A stretch of DNA of 64,000 nucleotides from NCBI RefSeq assembly GCF_030769565.1, contig NZ_JAVCAP010000016.1:1-64000 (forward strand), in the 5' to 3' direction. The notes beneath the pieces are model-generated. The model worked only from the letters and a program-made list of their open reading frames with translations, did not search any database and was not told the DNA's origin. This DNA is from Methylophilus aquaticus (GTDB lineage Bacteria; Pseudomonadota; Gammaproteobacteria; Burkholderiales; Methylophilaceae). The position numbers and the translations under genes are program-made. This document shows, piece by piece, positions 38,004 to 48,090 of this stretch (positions are counted from its first letter, which is position 1; each line of letters opens with the position of its first letter).

Positions 38004-39127
38004 ACTTTAATCTGCTCCAGATAAGCACGCATGATGGCATGGTAGTGCGGGTCTGGCATCAGGAAGGCATCGTGGCCGTGCTCTGCCGTTACTTCTGCGT
38101 ATTTTACCGGCAAGGCGTTGTCGAGCAGGGCTTGCACGATTTCACGCGAACGCGCGGGTGAAAAACGCCAGTCACTGGTGAATGAAATCACCATAAATTT
38201 GGCTTTGGCACCTTTGAGCGCCTGGCTCAGCTCACCGTTATGGGCTTTGGCCGGGTCGAAATAATCCAGTGCGCGTGTCATGCGCAAATACGTATTGGCA
38301 TCAAATTCGCCGGCAAACTTGTCGCCCTGATAGCGCAAGTATGATTCCATTTCAAACTCAACATCAAAGCCATATTTGAGTTCGCCGTGCCGAAGTTTAC
38401 GCCCAAATTTTTCGCCCATGACATCATCTGATAAATAGGTGATATGCCCCAGCATACGCGCAATACGCAAGCCACGGCGCGGAACCGTGCCGTGGTTGTA
38501 ATAGTCACCCTCAAAAAATTCAGGATCGGTAATAATCGCCTGCCGCGCGACTTCGTTAAATGCCATGTTCTGCGCGGTCAGGTTGGGTGCCGAAGCGATA
38601 ATAAAGGCATGGCGCACACGTTCAGGGTAGGCAATATTCCATTGCAGCGCCTGCATGCCGCCCAGGCTGCCACCAATCACTGCAGCCAGCTGCTGTATGC
38701 CCAGGCTGTCGAGCAAGCGCGCTTGCGATTCCACCCAGTCTTCTACCGTGACAATCGGGAAAGTGGCGCTGTAGGGTTTGTCTGTCAGCGGGTTGACGCT
38801 AGATGGCCCGGAGCTGCCATGACAGCCACCAAGGTTGTTTAGGCCAATCACAAAGAATTTATTGGTATCCAGCGGTTTACCCGGGCCAATCAGGTTATCC
38901 CACCAGCCGGGGTATTTGTCTTCAGGACTGTAACGCCCTGCCACATGGTGATTGCCGGACAAGGCATGGCAAATCAGCACAGCATTGGTTTTGGCTGCGT
39001 TGAGTTTGCCATAGGTTTCATAGCTTAGATGGTATTGCGGTAACACGTCACCGCTTTGCAAGGTGAGCGGTGTGGTGAAGTGCGCGACTTGCGCTTTAAC
39101 AATACCCACAGAGTTCGATTCGGACAT
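38000..39127 (-). CDS. metX: Homoserine O-acyltransferase MetX
   Basis: Acylates homoserine in methionine synthesis. A 375-residue alpha/beta hydrolase with the oxyanion region [31 protein letters not shown], the nucleophile serine in [12 protein letters not shown], and catalytic Asp/His in SDWRFSP and [10 protein letters not shown]. Whether it uses acetyl- or succinyl-CoA cannot be read with certainty. No SAM riboswitch is seen upstream. Confidence 0.94.
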   Translation of the reverse strand: MSESNSVGIVKAQVAHFTTPLTLQSGDVLPQYHLSYETYGKLNAAKTNAVLICHALSGNHHVAGRYSPEDKYPGWWDNLIGPGKPLDTNKFFVIGLNNLGGCHGSSGPSSVNPLTDKPYSATFPIVTVEDWVESQARLLDSLGIQQLAAVIGGSLGGMQALQWNIAYPERVRHAFIIASAPNLTAQNMAFNEVARQAIITDPEFFEGDYYNHGTVPRRGLRIARMLGHITYLSDDVMGEKFGRKLRHGELKYGFDVEFEMESYLRYQGDKFAGEFDANTYLRMTRALDYFDPAKAHNGELSQALKGAKAKFMVISFTSDWRFSPARSREIVQALLDNALPVKYAEVTAEHGHDAFLMPDPHYHAIMRAYLEQIKV

Positions 39128-39209
39128 GGCGCGATTATACTATGCAGGCCGCGAAAACGGTGATGCAGGCGTGTGATTCAATGAAAACCGTGCATCTCCG
39201 GACCCAGCA

Positions 39210-40007
39210 CTAATGTGCGGAAAGGTGCTGAACCCCCAGCAAGGCAGGCAAGTCTGCGACTGATGCGATGGTGGCGTCCGGGTCAACTGCTGAAAGCCGA
39301 GTATAGGTTTCACGATATTTGCCAGTTTTCACCAGCACGCCATGTAAACCCGCATCCTGCGCGCCGCCTACATCGGCATCAATATCGTCCCCAATCATCA
39401 GCACTTCCGAAGGTTTGAGACGCAAAGCATCTACTGCCATATTAAAAAAGTGACGCGAGGGTTTGCCCATCAGCATTGCCTTGGTATTGCTGGCATATTC
39501 GAGGCCTGTGACAAAAGCACCAATATCCATCTGCAAGCCGGTTTCGGTCTGCCAAAAACGGTTTTTATGGATGGCAATCAGTTGCGCACCATTGACCAAA
39601 CAATGAAACACTTCATTCAGTAAAGGGTAAGACCAGGCATCGCCAATATCGCCGATCACCACATAAGTGGCAGCCGTTTCAGACTGGTCAAAGCCTGAAA
39701 AATCCTTTTTTACATCTTCGGCCAACAGCAGTTTGCATACCGGGTTAGCCTGCTGTTTCAGATACTGAATGGTCGCTTGCGGTGCACTCATGACCTCTTC
39801 AGGCACCGCATTGAAGCCTAATGCATTAAGCTTTTGTTGCAATGCATGCAAGGAAAGTGTGCTGGTGTTGGTGACAAAGCGTACCGCCATACCCGCCTTG
39901 CGAATCGCTTCAACCGCTGCTATTGCGCCTGCAACTGGCTGCTGGCCAATATAAAGCACACCGTCCAGGTCAAATAACACCGCTTTTATTGTATTGAAAT
40001 TAAACAT
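39210..40007 (-). CDS. HAD-IIA family phosphatase
   Basis: A 265-residue hydrolase. Motif I is AVLFDLDGVLYIG, motif II VTNTSTLS, motif III lysine in MLMGKPSRHFF and motif IV MIGDDIDADVGGAQDAG, with the large C2 cap of the NagD/LHPP group. Substrate is unknown; LHPP-like phospholysine/phosphohistidine phosphatase is one reading. The ATG at 40007 behind AAGGGC was preferred to a longer frame. Confidence 0.88.
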   Translation of the reverse strand: MFNFNTIKAVLFDLDGVLYIGQQPVAGAIAAVEAIRKAGMAVRFVTNTSTLSLHALQQKLNALGFNAVPEEVMSAPQATIQYLKQQANPVCKLLLAEDVKKDFSGFDQSETAATYVVIGDIGDAWSYPLLNEVFHCLVNGAQLIAIHKNRFWQTETGLQMDIGAFVTGLEYASNTKAMLMGKPSRHFFNMAVDALRLKPSEVLMIGDDIDADVGGAQDAGLHGVLVKTGKYRETYTRLSAVDPDATIASVADLPALLGVQHLSAH

Positions 40008-40169
40008 GGCTGGCCCTTGGCAAGATGCTGATACTTTTGTCTCAGCAAAAATCGTGCGCAGTGCATCAATTTCAATAAGTGCACAAAAAGTGTCGGCGCG
40101 TTTTTTGACCATCGACATGGTCTCTTTTAAGCAAGGCCGACACGCCTGTAGATGTGTGCGGCTAATTAA

Positions 40170-41306
40170 CTACTTTTTGAATGGATACCAGAACTGCCGC
40201 CAATAGCCATTAGGCACAGGGTGGCCGCCTATGCCATAGCCAGTGGGCCATTGATTGGGTGGCATATAGTAAGTGCCAAACAGTTTATCGAACAGCGGAA
40301 AGTGAATTGAAAAATTGACGTCAATCGCCTCTTTTTCGATACCGTGGTGCCAGTGGTGAAAGCGAGGTGTCACCATCAATGGTTTCAACCACTCCACATT
40401 AAAACGCACATTGGCATGCACAAAGGTTGCATTCAGATACACCAGTAAAATATAGATATGTAGCGCACCCTCGGCAAAGCCGAGTACATACATGGGAATC
40501 ACAGTCATGCTGCGCAAACCGATAATTTCAACAATATGCATGCGAGAGCCAGCTAGCCAGTCCATTTTTTTAGCGGAATGATGTACTGCATGAAAGCCCC
40601 ATAAAAACGGGATTTGATGAAAGGCACGGTGAAACCAGTATTGCACAAAATCAGTGAGGAACATGATTTCAATCACTTGCAACCATAGTGGTTGACTTGC
40701 AACAGTTTGGCGCAGCGCACTCCAGTCACTGGTATGTTGCAAAATTGCCATAGAAGGCGCGAGCGTGAAAAAAGTCAGTGTTTGTACAAACACGCTACTG
40801 ATCAAAAAATAAAACAAATCTTCGCGCCATTCATCACGAAACAGCGCTTGTTGTGTCAAGCGGCCAAAAAGCTTCTCCAACGGGATAAACAATATGCCTG
40901 TCAGTAATATGTTAAGGACAAACCAATCAAGGCTGATGGTCAGCCCCGACAAACTGGCTTGTCGCGCATTGAGGGTTTGTGCAATGGTGATTGTCAGTAA
41001 TACCAGTCCAATGGCGGTGAACCCCAGTATGCGGTTGCGGCGCAATACCAGATTGGTGCAGGCCAACACAAACCCCAAGACGACCAGACCCTGCACAATC
41101 AGGGTAAATTGAGGCAATGCGTATAAAGCAGCCAAAACCTGAGTAGAAAACAGCCCTGAAAAACGATCACCCAGCAATAGACCAATACTGGCGATACTGA
41201 GAATCAAGGCAGCAACACCGCTCAACCAGCCGCTACCAAAGTGCCTGGCCTCTTCTGGTGCCTCCAGATCATTGCGAATGGCCAATCGTAACTGTCGAAT
41301 CATCAT
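40170..41306 (-). CDS. Sterol desaturase / fatty acid hydroxylase family membrane protein
   Basis: A 378-residue protein with several membrane segments in the first half and the histidine clusters of the di-iron hydroxylase family: HRAFHQIPFLWGFHAVHHS, and HANVRF...PRFHHWHHGIEKEAIDVNF. It probably hydroxylates or desaturates a lipid. Substrate is not known. Two adjacent ATG codons follow AGGGGA. Confidence 0.87.
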   Translation of the reverse strand: MMIRQLRLAIRNDLEAPEEARHFGSGWLSGVAALILSIASIGLLLGDRFSGLFSTQVLAALYALPQFTLIVQGLVVLGFVLACTNLVLRRNRILGFTAIGLVLLTITIAQTLNARQASLSGLTISLDWFVLNILLTGILFIPLEKLFGRLTQQALFRDEWREDLFYFLISSVFVQTLTFFTLAPSMAILQHTSDWSALRQTVASQPLWLQVIEIMFLTDFVQYWFHRAFHQIPFLWGFHAVHHSAKKMDWLAGSRMHIVEIIGLRSMTVIPMYVLGFAEGALHIYILLVYLNATFVHANVRFNVEWLKPLMVTPRFHHWHHGIEKEAIDVNFSIHFPLFDKLFGTYYMPPNQWPTGYGIGGHPVPNGYWRQFWYPFKK

Positions 41307-41406
41307 GTCCCCTGTTTTTTGTATTAGATTTTATTACAGTAGCTATTTTTGCGCAGTTGTTAACGCCTGGCAAGCGTAGGCGCTGGTTGATCCTGATCGA
41401 CCTGGC

Positions 41407-42294
41407 TTAGTTGACTTGGCTCATATGTTGATCTGGCTCGCTGACTTGGCTCAGGGTGACGCGTTGTATACCCGCCAAATCAGTGGCGTGACTGATATTC
41501 ACCAGCCCGGCTGCTTGCAGCAATCCAGCGACATCGGCTGCCTGTTGATAGCCATGTTCCAGCATCAGCCAGCCGCCGGGCTGCAAGTGTGCACTGGCTT
41601 CTGCAATAATTATGCGAAGATCACTCAGGCCATCCGGCCCTGCGGCGAGCGCGCTGAGTGGCTCAAAGCGCAAGTCTCCGCTTTGCAAATGCGGGTCGTC
41701 CGCTTCTATGTAGGGCGGGTTGCTCACAATCAGATCGTACCGCTGCTCGTCTATTGCTGAAAACCAGTGGCTTGCAATAAAGCGGACATTGTCGATGCCC
41801 AAGCTTTCTGCATTGTGTTGCGCAACGGCCAGAGCCGCGGGGGAGGCATCTACGGCCGTCACCATACAGTCCGGTCCATGTTTGGCAATTGCAAGTGCTA
41901 TCGCCCCGCTGCCTGTGCCTAAATCCAGTATCTGCAAGGGTTTCCCGCGTGCATGGCAGTTGATTTTTTCCAATGCGGCTTCGACCAGCGTTTCGGTATC
42001 CGGACGTGGGATCAAGGTGTCAGGAGTGACTTTAAGGCGCAATCCAAAAAACTCGCGGTGCCCCAAAATATGGGCGACAGGCTCGCCTTGCAGTCGACGT
42101 GCAAGCAGCGCATTGAAGGCTGCTTGCTTTTGCTCACTCAACAACTCCAGTGCATGCCCCAACAGCCAGGCATGATTCACTTGCAAGACTTCCATCAGCA
42201 ATATGCGGGCTTCAATGCTGGCCTCGGCAACCGGCATGGCTTGTGACAATTGCATTTTGGCGGCATCCAGGCAAGAGCGAATGGTCGGTAACAT
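41407..42294 (-). CDS. prmC: Release factor glutamine methyltransferase PrmC
   Basis: Methylates the GGQ glutamine of release factors. A 295-residue protein with HILGHREFFGLRLKVTPDTLIPRPDTETLVE, LDLGTGSGAIALAIAK and the NPPY active-site motif (DLIVSNPPYIEADDPHL). The prfA gene that codes its substrate lies two genes upstream. The start directly abuts the upstream stop (TAAATG). Confidence 0.95.
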   Translation of the reverse strand: MLPTIRSCLDAAKMQLSQAMPVAEASIEARILLMEVLQVNHAWLLGHALELLSEQKQAAFNALLARRLQGEPVAHILGHREFFGLRLKVTPDTLIPRPDTETLVEAALEKINCHARGKPLQILDLGTGSGAIALAIAKHGPDCMVTAVDASPAALAVAQHNAESLGIDNVRFIASHWFSAIDEQRYDLIVSNPPYIEADDPHLQSGDLRFEPLSALAAGPDGLSDLRIIIAEASAHLQPGGWLMLEHGYQQAADVAGLLQAAGLVNISHATDLAGIQRVTLSQVSEPDQHMSQVN

Positions 42295-43149
42295 TTATCT
42301 GCCCCCAGCCGCTTTGCGAATCGCCAGTGCCGTGGCGTTACCCTGCTTGGCCGGATGGCGCACCGCGTGACGAATGACCCATTTCAGGTCTTTATCTGCA
42401 TCTGTCAGCCAGCGCTCACATACTTCAAACGCCAGTGTCGAGTGATCTTTGGCGATATCGCCCAGATGATTGGCCACACTCCGGCGTACATACAGGCTGG
42501 GGTCATTCTTCAGGGCCTCCAGAATCGGTAATACCGGTGAAGGGTCAGCAATCAGTTGTGGAATCCGTGCGCCCCACGGCAGTCGCGGACGAGAACCTTC
42601 GGAGCATAGCCTGCGCACATGCGGATCCGGGTCATTTAGCCATTGTTGAAGCTGGTTAAGGGTACGCTCAAAGTCGTGCGTCAAAAAAGGACGAATCGAA
42701 AACTCTGCCGTAAAACGGCGCGTCAGCTCGTATTGGGCACGCATGGCGACGTCAAAAGGGTCTTCACCTGAATTGTGCTGAGCATCCCGCCCGTAATCTG
42801 CAATAAAGCGCGTATGGGGCAGGTAGAAAAAAACACTTAATCCCAAACGGTCGGTATGCACATTCGGCGGTGTGAGTGTCTGCAGCAGAATGTCCGCCGC
42901 CTCTGAAAACTTTGCAGGCAGGGTGGCTTTTAACGCTGCAGCGATATGGGCTGAGCGGTCCATAATGCCGAGCGGGGCAATGTTGGTAAGCGCTAACCGC
43001 TTGAACGCTTGTGCATCAAATACAGGGTGTACCAGCGCGATATTGTGCGCCAGACAGTCTATGGTTTCGCTATCCAGCAGAAACTTGATGGGGTTGTCTT
43101 TCTGGATGCTGCGCGGTGCGCTGGGTATCTTAAAAGATGTCATGATCAT
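42295..43149 (-). CDS. AlkC/AlkD-like DNA alkylation repair protein (HEAT-like)
   Basis: About 284 residues, all-helical with HEAT-like repeats: NDPDPHVRRLCSEGSRPRLPWG and NDPSLYVRRSVANHLGDIAKDH, a hallmark of AlkC-type DNA glycosylases that remove alkylated bases. The active residues cannot be confirmed by eye. ATG codons at 43149 and 43143 are both possible; no good ribosome site is seen. It directly precedes prmC. Confidence 0.75.
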   Translation of the reverse strand: MIMTSFKIPSAPRSIQKDNPIKFLLDSETIDCLAHNIALVHPVFDAQAFKRLALTNIAPLGIMDRSAHIAAALKATLPAKFSEAADILLQTLTPPNVHTDRLGLSVFFYLPHTRFIADYGRDAQHNSGEDPFDVAMRAQYELTRRFTAEFSIRPFLTHDFERTLNQLQQWLNDPDPHVRRLCSEGSRPRLPWGARIPQLIADPSPVLPILEALKNDPSLYVRRSVANHLGDIAKDHSTLAFEVCERWLTDADKDLKWVIRHAVRHPAKQGNATALAIRKAAGGR

Positions 43150-43283
43150 TGTATTTATGCATGGTAAGCATCCGCTCAAATTTCAGGCATCTGATTGTTA
43201 GGGCATGCCCGTGTGCGGTATGCCGTATATGATTGTTAGGTTAGCGATATAGCGGACTGAAAAGAGTCCAGCCTAAGCTCGAT

Positions 43284-43796
43284 CTAGTGTTCCATTTCAA
43301 AAGGACAAATATCTTGATGCGCCTTGCATAGCTTTTTATCATCAGGGAAGAATACATAGTTCTCTAACTGTTTGTAGTTTTTGCCAGTAAAGCCCCAGCG
43401 CGTATAAGATGCATGTCCAGCGGTACCGCTAGTCGTCACAACTTGGCGCAGACCATGATTTTTGTTTTTATTCATTGCAACAGTGTATGCAGATGTTGCC
43501 AGTAGAGCTGTATAGGAACCATCTAATTTTGCTACAACCCAAATAGGTCCTGTACTTGCTCCCCAGCCACATGCTTCTGAGGTAGTTACAACATAGTCAG
43601 AAGCCTTATCACTATCTGTGAGGTTAATGAGCTGTCCTTTGAGTTTACAGTTAGAAAATTCAAAGTTTTTTTGTGCGCGAATGGAGGTTTCTACTGATTT
43701 TGGCACAGATGCTAATGAATCTTCAATGCTTATCTCTTCAGCAAAAGCTTTGTTCAAAAATAGTATCAGGGTGATAGTAAAATAAAACAATTTCAT
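43284..43796 (-). CDS. Small secreted protein of unknown function
   Basis: 170 residues with a clear signal peptide (KLFYFTITLILFLNKAFA). The mature part has four cysteines (NCKLKG, EACGWG, KKLCKAHQDICP) that could form two disulfides, and no family I know. It interrupts the usual prfA-prmC pair. The ATG overlaps the prfA stop (TAATG). The DNA is more AT-rich than its neighbours, hinting at insertion. Confidence 0.75.
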   Translation of the reverse strand: MKLFYFTITLILFLNKAFAEEISIEDSLASVPKSVETSIRAQKNFEFSNCKLKGQLINLTDSDKASDYVVTTSEACGWGASTGPIWVVAKLDGSYTALLATSAYTVAMNKNKNHGLRQVVTTSGTAGHASYTRWGFTGKNYKQLENYVFFPDDKKLCKAHQDICPFEMEH

Positions 43797-44878
43797 TAGT
43801 TATCTTCACCCAAACTCGCCAGCAAGTCTGCCTGATACTCGTTTGCCAGTGCGTTAATCAGCTCATCCATGTCGCCTTCGGTAATGGCTTCAATTTTATA
43901 CAGGGTTAAATTGATGCGGTGGTCGGTGATCCGACCCTGCGGGTAATTGTAGGTGCGGATGCGCTCGCTGCGGTCACCGGAACCAATCAGGTTGCGGCGT
44001 TCCGAGGCGATTTTGCTGTTTTGCTCGTCCACCTGTTTGGCCTTGATACGGGCGGCCAGCACCATCATGGCCTGGGCCTTGTTGGCGTGCTGGCTGCGGC
44101 CATCCTGACATTCGACCACAATACCGGTCGGTGCGTGGGTAATCCGCACGGCAGAGTCGGTCTTGTTAATATGCTGACCACCCGCACCGCTGGCACGGAA
44201 GGTATCGATACGAATATCTGCCGGGTTGATTTCGACATCACCGACTTCGGCAACCTCGGGCAAAATGGCGACGGTACAGGCGGAAGTGTGAATGCGCCCC
44301 TGAGTTTCGGTATCCGGTACGCGCTGTACGCGGTGACCGCCCGATTCAAATTTCATTTTTGAATAAGCGCCATAGCCTTCAATTTTGGCGATGATTTCCT
44401 TGTAGCCTCCGACCTCTCCTTCATTGGCGGAGACCACTTCTACCTTCCAGCCTTGGCGATCAGCAAAGCGCGAATACATGCGGAACAAATCACCGGCAAA
44501 CAGCCCGGATTCATCACCGCCCGTACCGGCCCGGATTTCGAGGAAGATGTTTTTGTCATCGTTAGGGTCTTTGGGCAGCAGCAGTTTTTGCAGGGCCAGT
44601 TCCACTTCTTCCAGGCGTTTTTTGCCGTTATCGATTTCTTCTTGCGCGAACTCTTTCATGTCCGGGTCGGAGAGCATGTTGTGTGCTTCTTTGAGATCGG
44701 ACTCGGTTTGCGCGTAAATATGGTATTGCTCGACGATGGGGGTGATTTCCGTATGTTCCTGCATGATTTTACGGTAATTATCCATATTGTCAGTCACGCC
44801 TTCACTGCTGAGCAGGCGGTTAAGCTCTTCGAGGCGCTCGCTTAAATTGGCGAGCTTTTGCAACATGCTTGGTTTCAT
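43796..44878 (-). CDS. prfA: Peptide chain release factor 1
   Basis: Ends translation at UAA and UAG. A 360-residue RF1 with the GGQ motif in [21 protein letters not shown] and the [14 protein letters not shown] region. Length is normal. Lies 56 bases after hemA. Confidence 0.96.
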   Translation of the reverse strand: MKPSMLQKLANLSERLEELNRLLSSEGVTDNMDNYRKIMQEHTEITPIVEQYHIYAQTESDLKEAHNMLSDPDMKEFAQEEIDNGKKRLEEVELALQKLLLPKDPNDDKNIFLEIRAGTGGDESGLFAGDLFRMYSRFADRQGWKVEVVSANEGEVGGYKEIIAKIEGYGAYSKMKFESGGHRVQRVPDTETQGRIHTSACTVAILPEVAEVGDVEINPADIRIDTFRASGAGGQHINKTDSAVRITHAPTGIVVECQDGRSQHANKAQAMMVLAARIKAKQVDEQNSKIASERRNLIGSGDRSERIRTYNYPQGRITDHRINLTLYKIEAITEGDMDELINALANEYQADLLASLGEDN

Positions 44879-44934
44879 TGTATTTACCTAAAGAGTGTAT
44901 CGGCAGCCGTAAAGGGCGGCCGGACACGGGTATT

Positions 44935-46194
44935 TTATTCTTTGAGTTGAAAAAGTTGTTTGACCAGGTGTTCCATATGCGCATGGGCATCACCATGGCT
45001 GTGGTTAAGGGCATGACTAGGCGCATGCAAAAATTTGTTGGTGAGCGCGTTACTAAGCTGTTCGAGGGCTTTTTCCGGTGTCTCGCCTTTTTGCAGCAGC
45101 TTGAGTGCTTTTTCCAGCTCAGTCTGGCGCATGGTATCGACCTGATCGCGCAAGGCTTTGATGGTGGGCACTGCCTGGCGGGTGTTCAGCCAGTGCATGA
45201 AATGCTCGACCCGCGTGTTGACGATCTGCTCTGCATTGATGGCCGCTTCTTGCCGGTTACCCAGACCTTCGGACACCACTTGTGCGAGGTCATCCACGCT
45301 GTATAAAAAGACATCGTCCAGGTTGGCCACCTCTGGCTCAATATCGCGTGGCACAGCCAGATCGACCATAAATACCGGGCGATGTTTGCGCGCTTTGACT
45401 GCCCGTTCAACCATGCCCAGGCCGACAATCGGTAGCTGGCTGGCAGTGCTGGTAATCACGATATCAAACTCATGAAAGCGCGCAGGCAGGTCATTTAATA
45501 AAATGGCCTGCACATCCAGGCCTTGCCCGCGAATTTTGTCTGCCAGTTGTTCGCCGCGTTCCAGTGTGCGGTTGGCTACCGTGATTTTTTTTGGTTTTTG
45601 TGCGGCAAAGTGGTCGGCGCAGAGTTCTATCATTTCGCCTGCGCCAATAAATAACACTTTTTGTTTGGAGATGTCTCCAAAAATACGCTGCGCCAGTTTC
45701 ACCGCTGCGGCCGCCATCGAAATCGAGCTGCCGCCAATGTCGGTGTTGGTACGCACTTCTTTCGCCACTTCAAAGGTGCGCTGGAACAGTTTATGCAACA
45801 AGGTGCCTAGCGTCCCTGTGTCATGCGCAATTTTGACCGATTGTTTGAACTGCCCGAGAATTTGCGCTTCACCCAGCACCATGCTATCCAGTCCGCTGGC
45901 CACTCTGAAGGCATGTTTAACAGCCTCGTGGCTGCTCAGCGTGTAGGTGTAAGGCATCAAATGCTGCGGATTGAGTTTGTGATAATTGGCCAGCCAGTCC
46001 ACCACCGCTTCAGGCCGGATGGTATGCACATAAATTTCGGTGCGATTGCAGGTCGATAAAATCGCCACCTCGGCCACTTGCTGGCGGCTTAAATCGGCCA
46101 GAGCCTGCGGCAGAATTTCGTTATTGAACGCAACGTTCTCGCGGATATCAATAGGGGCGGTGGTGTGATTGACACCGATGGTATACAGTTGCAT
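44935..46194 (-). CDS. hemA: Glutamyl-tRNA reductase
   Basis: First step of C5 haem synthesis, reducing glutamyl-tRNA. A 419-residue protein with active-site cysteine in [22 protein letters not shown], and the NADPH-binding [17 protein letters not shown]. Linked with prfA as in many proteobacteria; hemB is further on in the window. Confidence 0.96.
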   Translation of the reverse strand: MQLYTIGVNHTTAPIDIRENVAFNNEILPQALADLSRQQVAEVAILSTCNRTEIYVHTIRPEAVVDWLANYHKLNPQHLMPYTYTLSSHEAVKHAFRVASGLDSMVLGEAQILGQFKQSVKIAHDTGTLGTLLHKLFQRTFEVAKEVRTNTDIGGSSISMAAAAVKLAQRIFGDISKQKVLFIGAGEMIELCADHFAAQKPKKITVANRTLERGEQLADKIRGQGLDVQAILLNDLPARFHEFDIVITSTASQLPIVGLGMVERAVKARKHRPVFMVDLAVPRDIEPEVANLDDVFLYSVDDLAQVVSEGLGNRQEAAINAEQIVNTRVEHFMHWLNTRQAVPTIKALRDQVDTMRQTELEKALKLLQKGETPEKALEQLSNALTNKFLHAPSHALNHSHGDAHAHMEHLVKQLFQLKE

Positions 46195-46455
46195 GGCGCT
46201 ATTTTACCCACGTGTGGCGACAATTGGTAAAACAAACAAGCGCTTGCAAGCGGATCATGGTTGGTTTCGATGGTGATCTAAACAAAAAGTGCTGACATTT
46301 TCTTATATTAGCCAAGTACAATCAAGAAACCTGTGGAAACTGTGCAAAATGGCGTTAAAATATTGGTTTTGCTAATTTTTTAAATCAAACTGTGTTTTAA
46401 ACGCAGACAAGATTGTAACCCCAGTTTTTATTCAAACCTTAAAACGGATTTCAGC

Positions 46456-47163
46456 ATGGACAAAACTTACCGCATTGCCCCCAGTATTCTTTCTGCCAAC
46501 TTTGCCAAATTGGGTCAGGAAATTGAAGATGTCATCAAATCTGGCACCGACATCGTGCACTTTGACGTGATGGACAATCACTTTGTGCCTAACCTGACCA
46601 TTGGTCCGTTGGTGTGTGACGCGATTCGTGAGCTGTCACACAATGTGGGCGCATTGATTGATGTGCATTTGATGGTGGAACCTGTAGACCGCATCATCCC
46701 TGACTTTGCCAAAGCGGGCGCTGACATCATCACCTTTCACCCGGAAGCTTCACGCCATATTGATCGCAGTCTGGCGATGATTCGTGATCTGGGCTGTAAA
46801 TCCGGCCTGGTATTTAACCCGGCAACCCCTTTAAGCTATCTGGATTACGTGATGGATAAAGTGGATATGATTCTGCTCATGTCTGTAAACCCCGGTTTTG
46901 GTGGCCAGAAATTTATTCCATCCACCCTGGGCAAGCTGAAAGAAGCGCGTGCCCGCATTGATGCCTATACCGCAGAAACCGGCCGTCAAATCTGGCTGGA
47001 AGTCGATGGTGGCGTGAATGCCAGCAATATCGCTGAAATTGCCAAAGCCGGTGCCGATACTTTTGTCGCGGGTAGCGCGATTTTTGGTGCACCACAAGAC
47101 ACAGACCCTAACCGTTACGACACCGTGGTCAAGGCCATGCGTGCATCGTTGGCAAGCGTTTAA
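46456..47163 (+). CDS. rpe: Ribulose-phosphate 3-epimerase
   Basis: Interconverts ribulose-5-phosphate and xylulose-5-phosphate; in methylotrophs also feeds the ribulose-monophosphate cycle. A 235-residue TIM barrel: [43 protein letters not shown]-like [27 protein letters not shown] and [11 protein letters not shown]. Followed by gph and trp genes. Confidence 0.96.
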   Translation: MDKTYRIAPSILSANFAKLGQEIEDVIKSGTDIVHFDVMDNHFVPNLTIGPLVCDAIRELSHNVGALIDVHLMVEPVDRIIPDFAKAGADIITFHPEASRHIDRSLAMIRDLGCKSGLVFNPATPLSYLDYVMDKVDMILLMSVNPGFGGQKFIPSTLGKLKEARARIDAYTAETGRQIWLEVDGGVNASNIAEIAKAGADTFVAGSAIFGAPQDTDPNRYDTVVKAMRASLASV

Positions 47164-47189
47164 TTTGCAAGTTATGCGCGCGGTTTAAA

Positions 47190-47879
47190 ATGCGGTTTCA
47201 AGTCAAGTTAGTCATGTTTGACCTCGACGGTACCTTGCTTGATACCGCGCCGCAGATTGCCGAGGCGGCTAACCGGATGCTGGTGGCGCTGGGAAAACCC
47301 ATGTTGCCACAGGCGCAGATCAGCACTTATATTGGCGAAGGCGTACAAAACCTGATTAAGCGTTGCCTGACCGGGAACCCGCAGGTGGAGCCAGATGCCG
47401 CACTGTTTGCACAGGCGCAACCTTTGTATCACGGATTTTACACGGCAAATGCCACTGAAAGCCTGGCCTATCCTGGGGTGTTGCGTGCATTGCAAAGTTT
47501 GCAACAGCAAGGCTATCAAATGGCTTGTGTGACCAATAAGCCGGAAAAGTTCACGCTGCCCTTGTTAAAGCATGCGGGGCTGGCCGATTTTTTTGCAATG
47601 GTGATTTCGGGTGACAGTTTGCCCAAAAAGAAACCGGACCCGTTGCCGCTATTGCATGTTTGCAAAACACTGGCCATATTGCCAGCGCAGGCCGTCATGG
47701 TGGGCGACTCGGATACTGATATCGCTGCGGCACAAGCTGCGGGATGCTTTGTGGTGACTGTGCCTTATGGGTATAATCAAGGCCGCACGATTGATGCTGC
47801 CAAGGTGGATGCCACCGTGCAACAGTTAACGGAATTAACCACTTTGCTGGAGTATCCGTTAAACATGCAAACCGGATAG
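47190..47879 (+). CDS. gph: Phosphoglycolate phosphatase-like HAD hydrolase
   Basis: A 229-residue HAD phosphatase: motif I VMFDLDGTLLDTAPQI, VTNKPEKFT, KKKPDPLPLLHV, and MVGDSDTDIAAAQAAG. Position between rpe and trpE is the usual one for gph. Start codon ATG at 47190 has a weak ribosome site. Confidence 0.9.
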   Translation: MRFQVKLVMFDLDGTLLDTAPQIAEAANRMLVALGKPMLPQAQISTYIGEGVQNLIKRCLTGNPQVEPDAALFAQAQPLYHGFYTANATESLAYPGVLRALQSLQQQGYQMACVTNKPEKFTLPLLKHAGLADFFAMVISGDSLPKKKPDPLPLLHVCKTLAILPAQAVMVGDSDTDIAAAQAAGCFVVTVPYGYNQGRTIDAAKVDATVQQLTELTTLLEYPLNMQTG

Positions 47880-47930
47880 TTCGCGCGCAACTTAAACTTT
47901 AAACAGAAAATTAACTACACCAAACCTATC

Positions 47931-47999
47931 ATGATGTTTTGTGCTCATCACACTTCCAGTTGGCCGGTTTTAAGCTGGCGTCGTTCGTGGCGGGGCTGA
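47931..47999 (+). CDS. trpL: Trp-rich leader peptide of the trp operon
   Basis: An ATG-ATG start opens a 22-codon frame that ends in TGA at 47997-47999. Its second half reads SSWPVLSWRRSWRG, with three tryptophans in ten residues. It lies 91 bases ahead of trpE and is followed by three hairpins. This is how ribosome-mediated attenuators look in other bacteria. No strong Shine-Dalgarno is seen. The classical terminator is not clear; see the hairpin entry. Confidence 0.65.
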   Translation: MMFCAHHTSSWPVLSWRRSWRG

Positions 48000-48056
48000 T
48001 TCAGCCTCCCGTTGTGCGCTATGCGCACCCTCGTTCTGGTGACGCGCTCACCAGAA
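47994..48056 (+). promoter_or_regulatory. Three consecutive hairpins in the trpE leader
   Basis: GGCTGA-T-TCAGCC (47994-48006, overlapping the leader stop), GTGCGC-TAT-GCGCAC (48014-48028) and TTCTGGTGA-CGCGC-TCACCAGAA (48034-48056, nine pairs). They come right after the Trp-rich leader peptide. The last stem is followed by AAAAT, not a T run, so a simple intrinsic terminator is not supported. Confidence 0.6.
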
Positions 48057-48090
48057 AAATACCGAACCTACACACTGGAAAGTTTGCATC

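Noticed and set aside
39128-39209. SAM riboswitch upstream of metX
   Set aside because: Only about 80 bases, without any conserved riboswitch core that I could recognise.
48034-48063. Classical rho-independent trp attenuator terminator
   Set aside because: The nine-pair stem is followed by AAAAT and not by T residues, so intrinsic termination on the plus strand is not supported.
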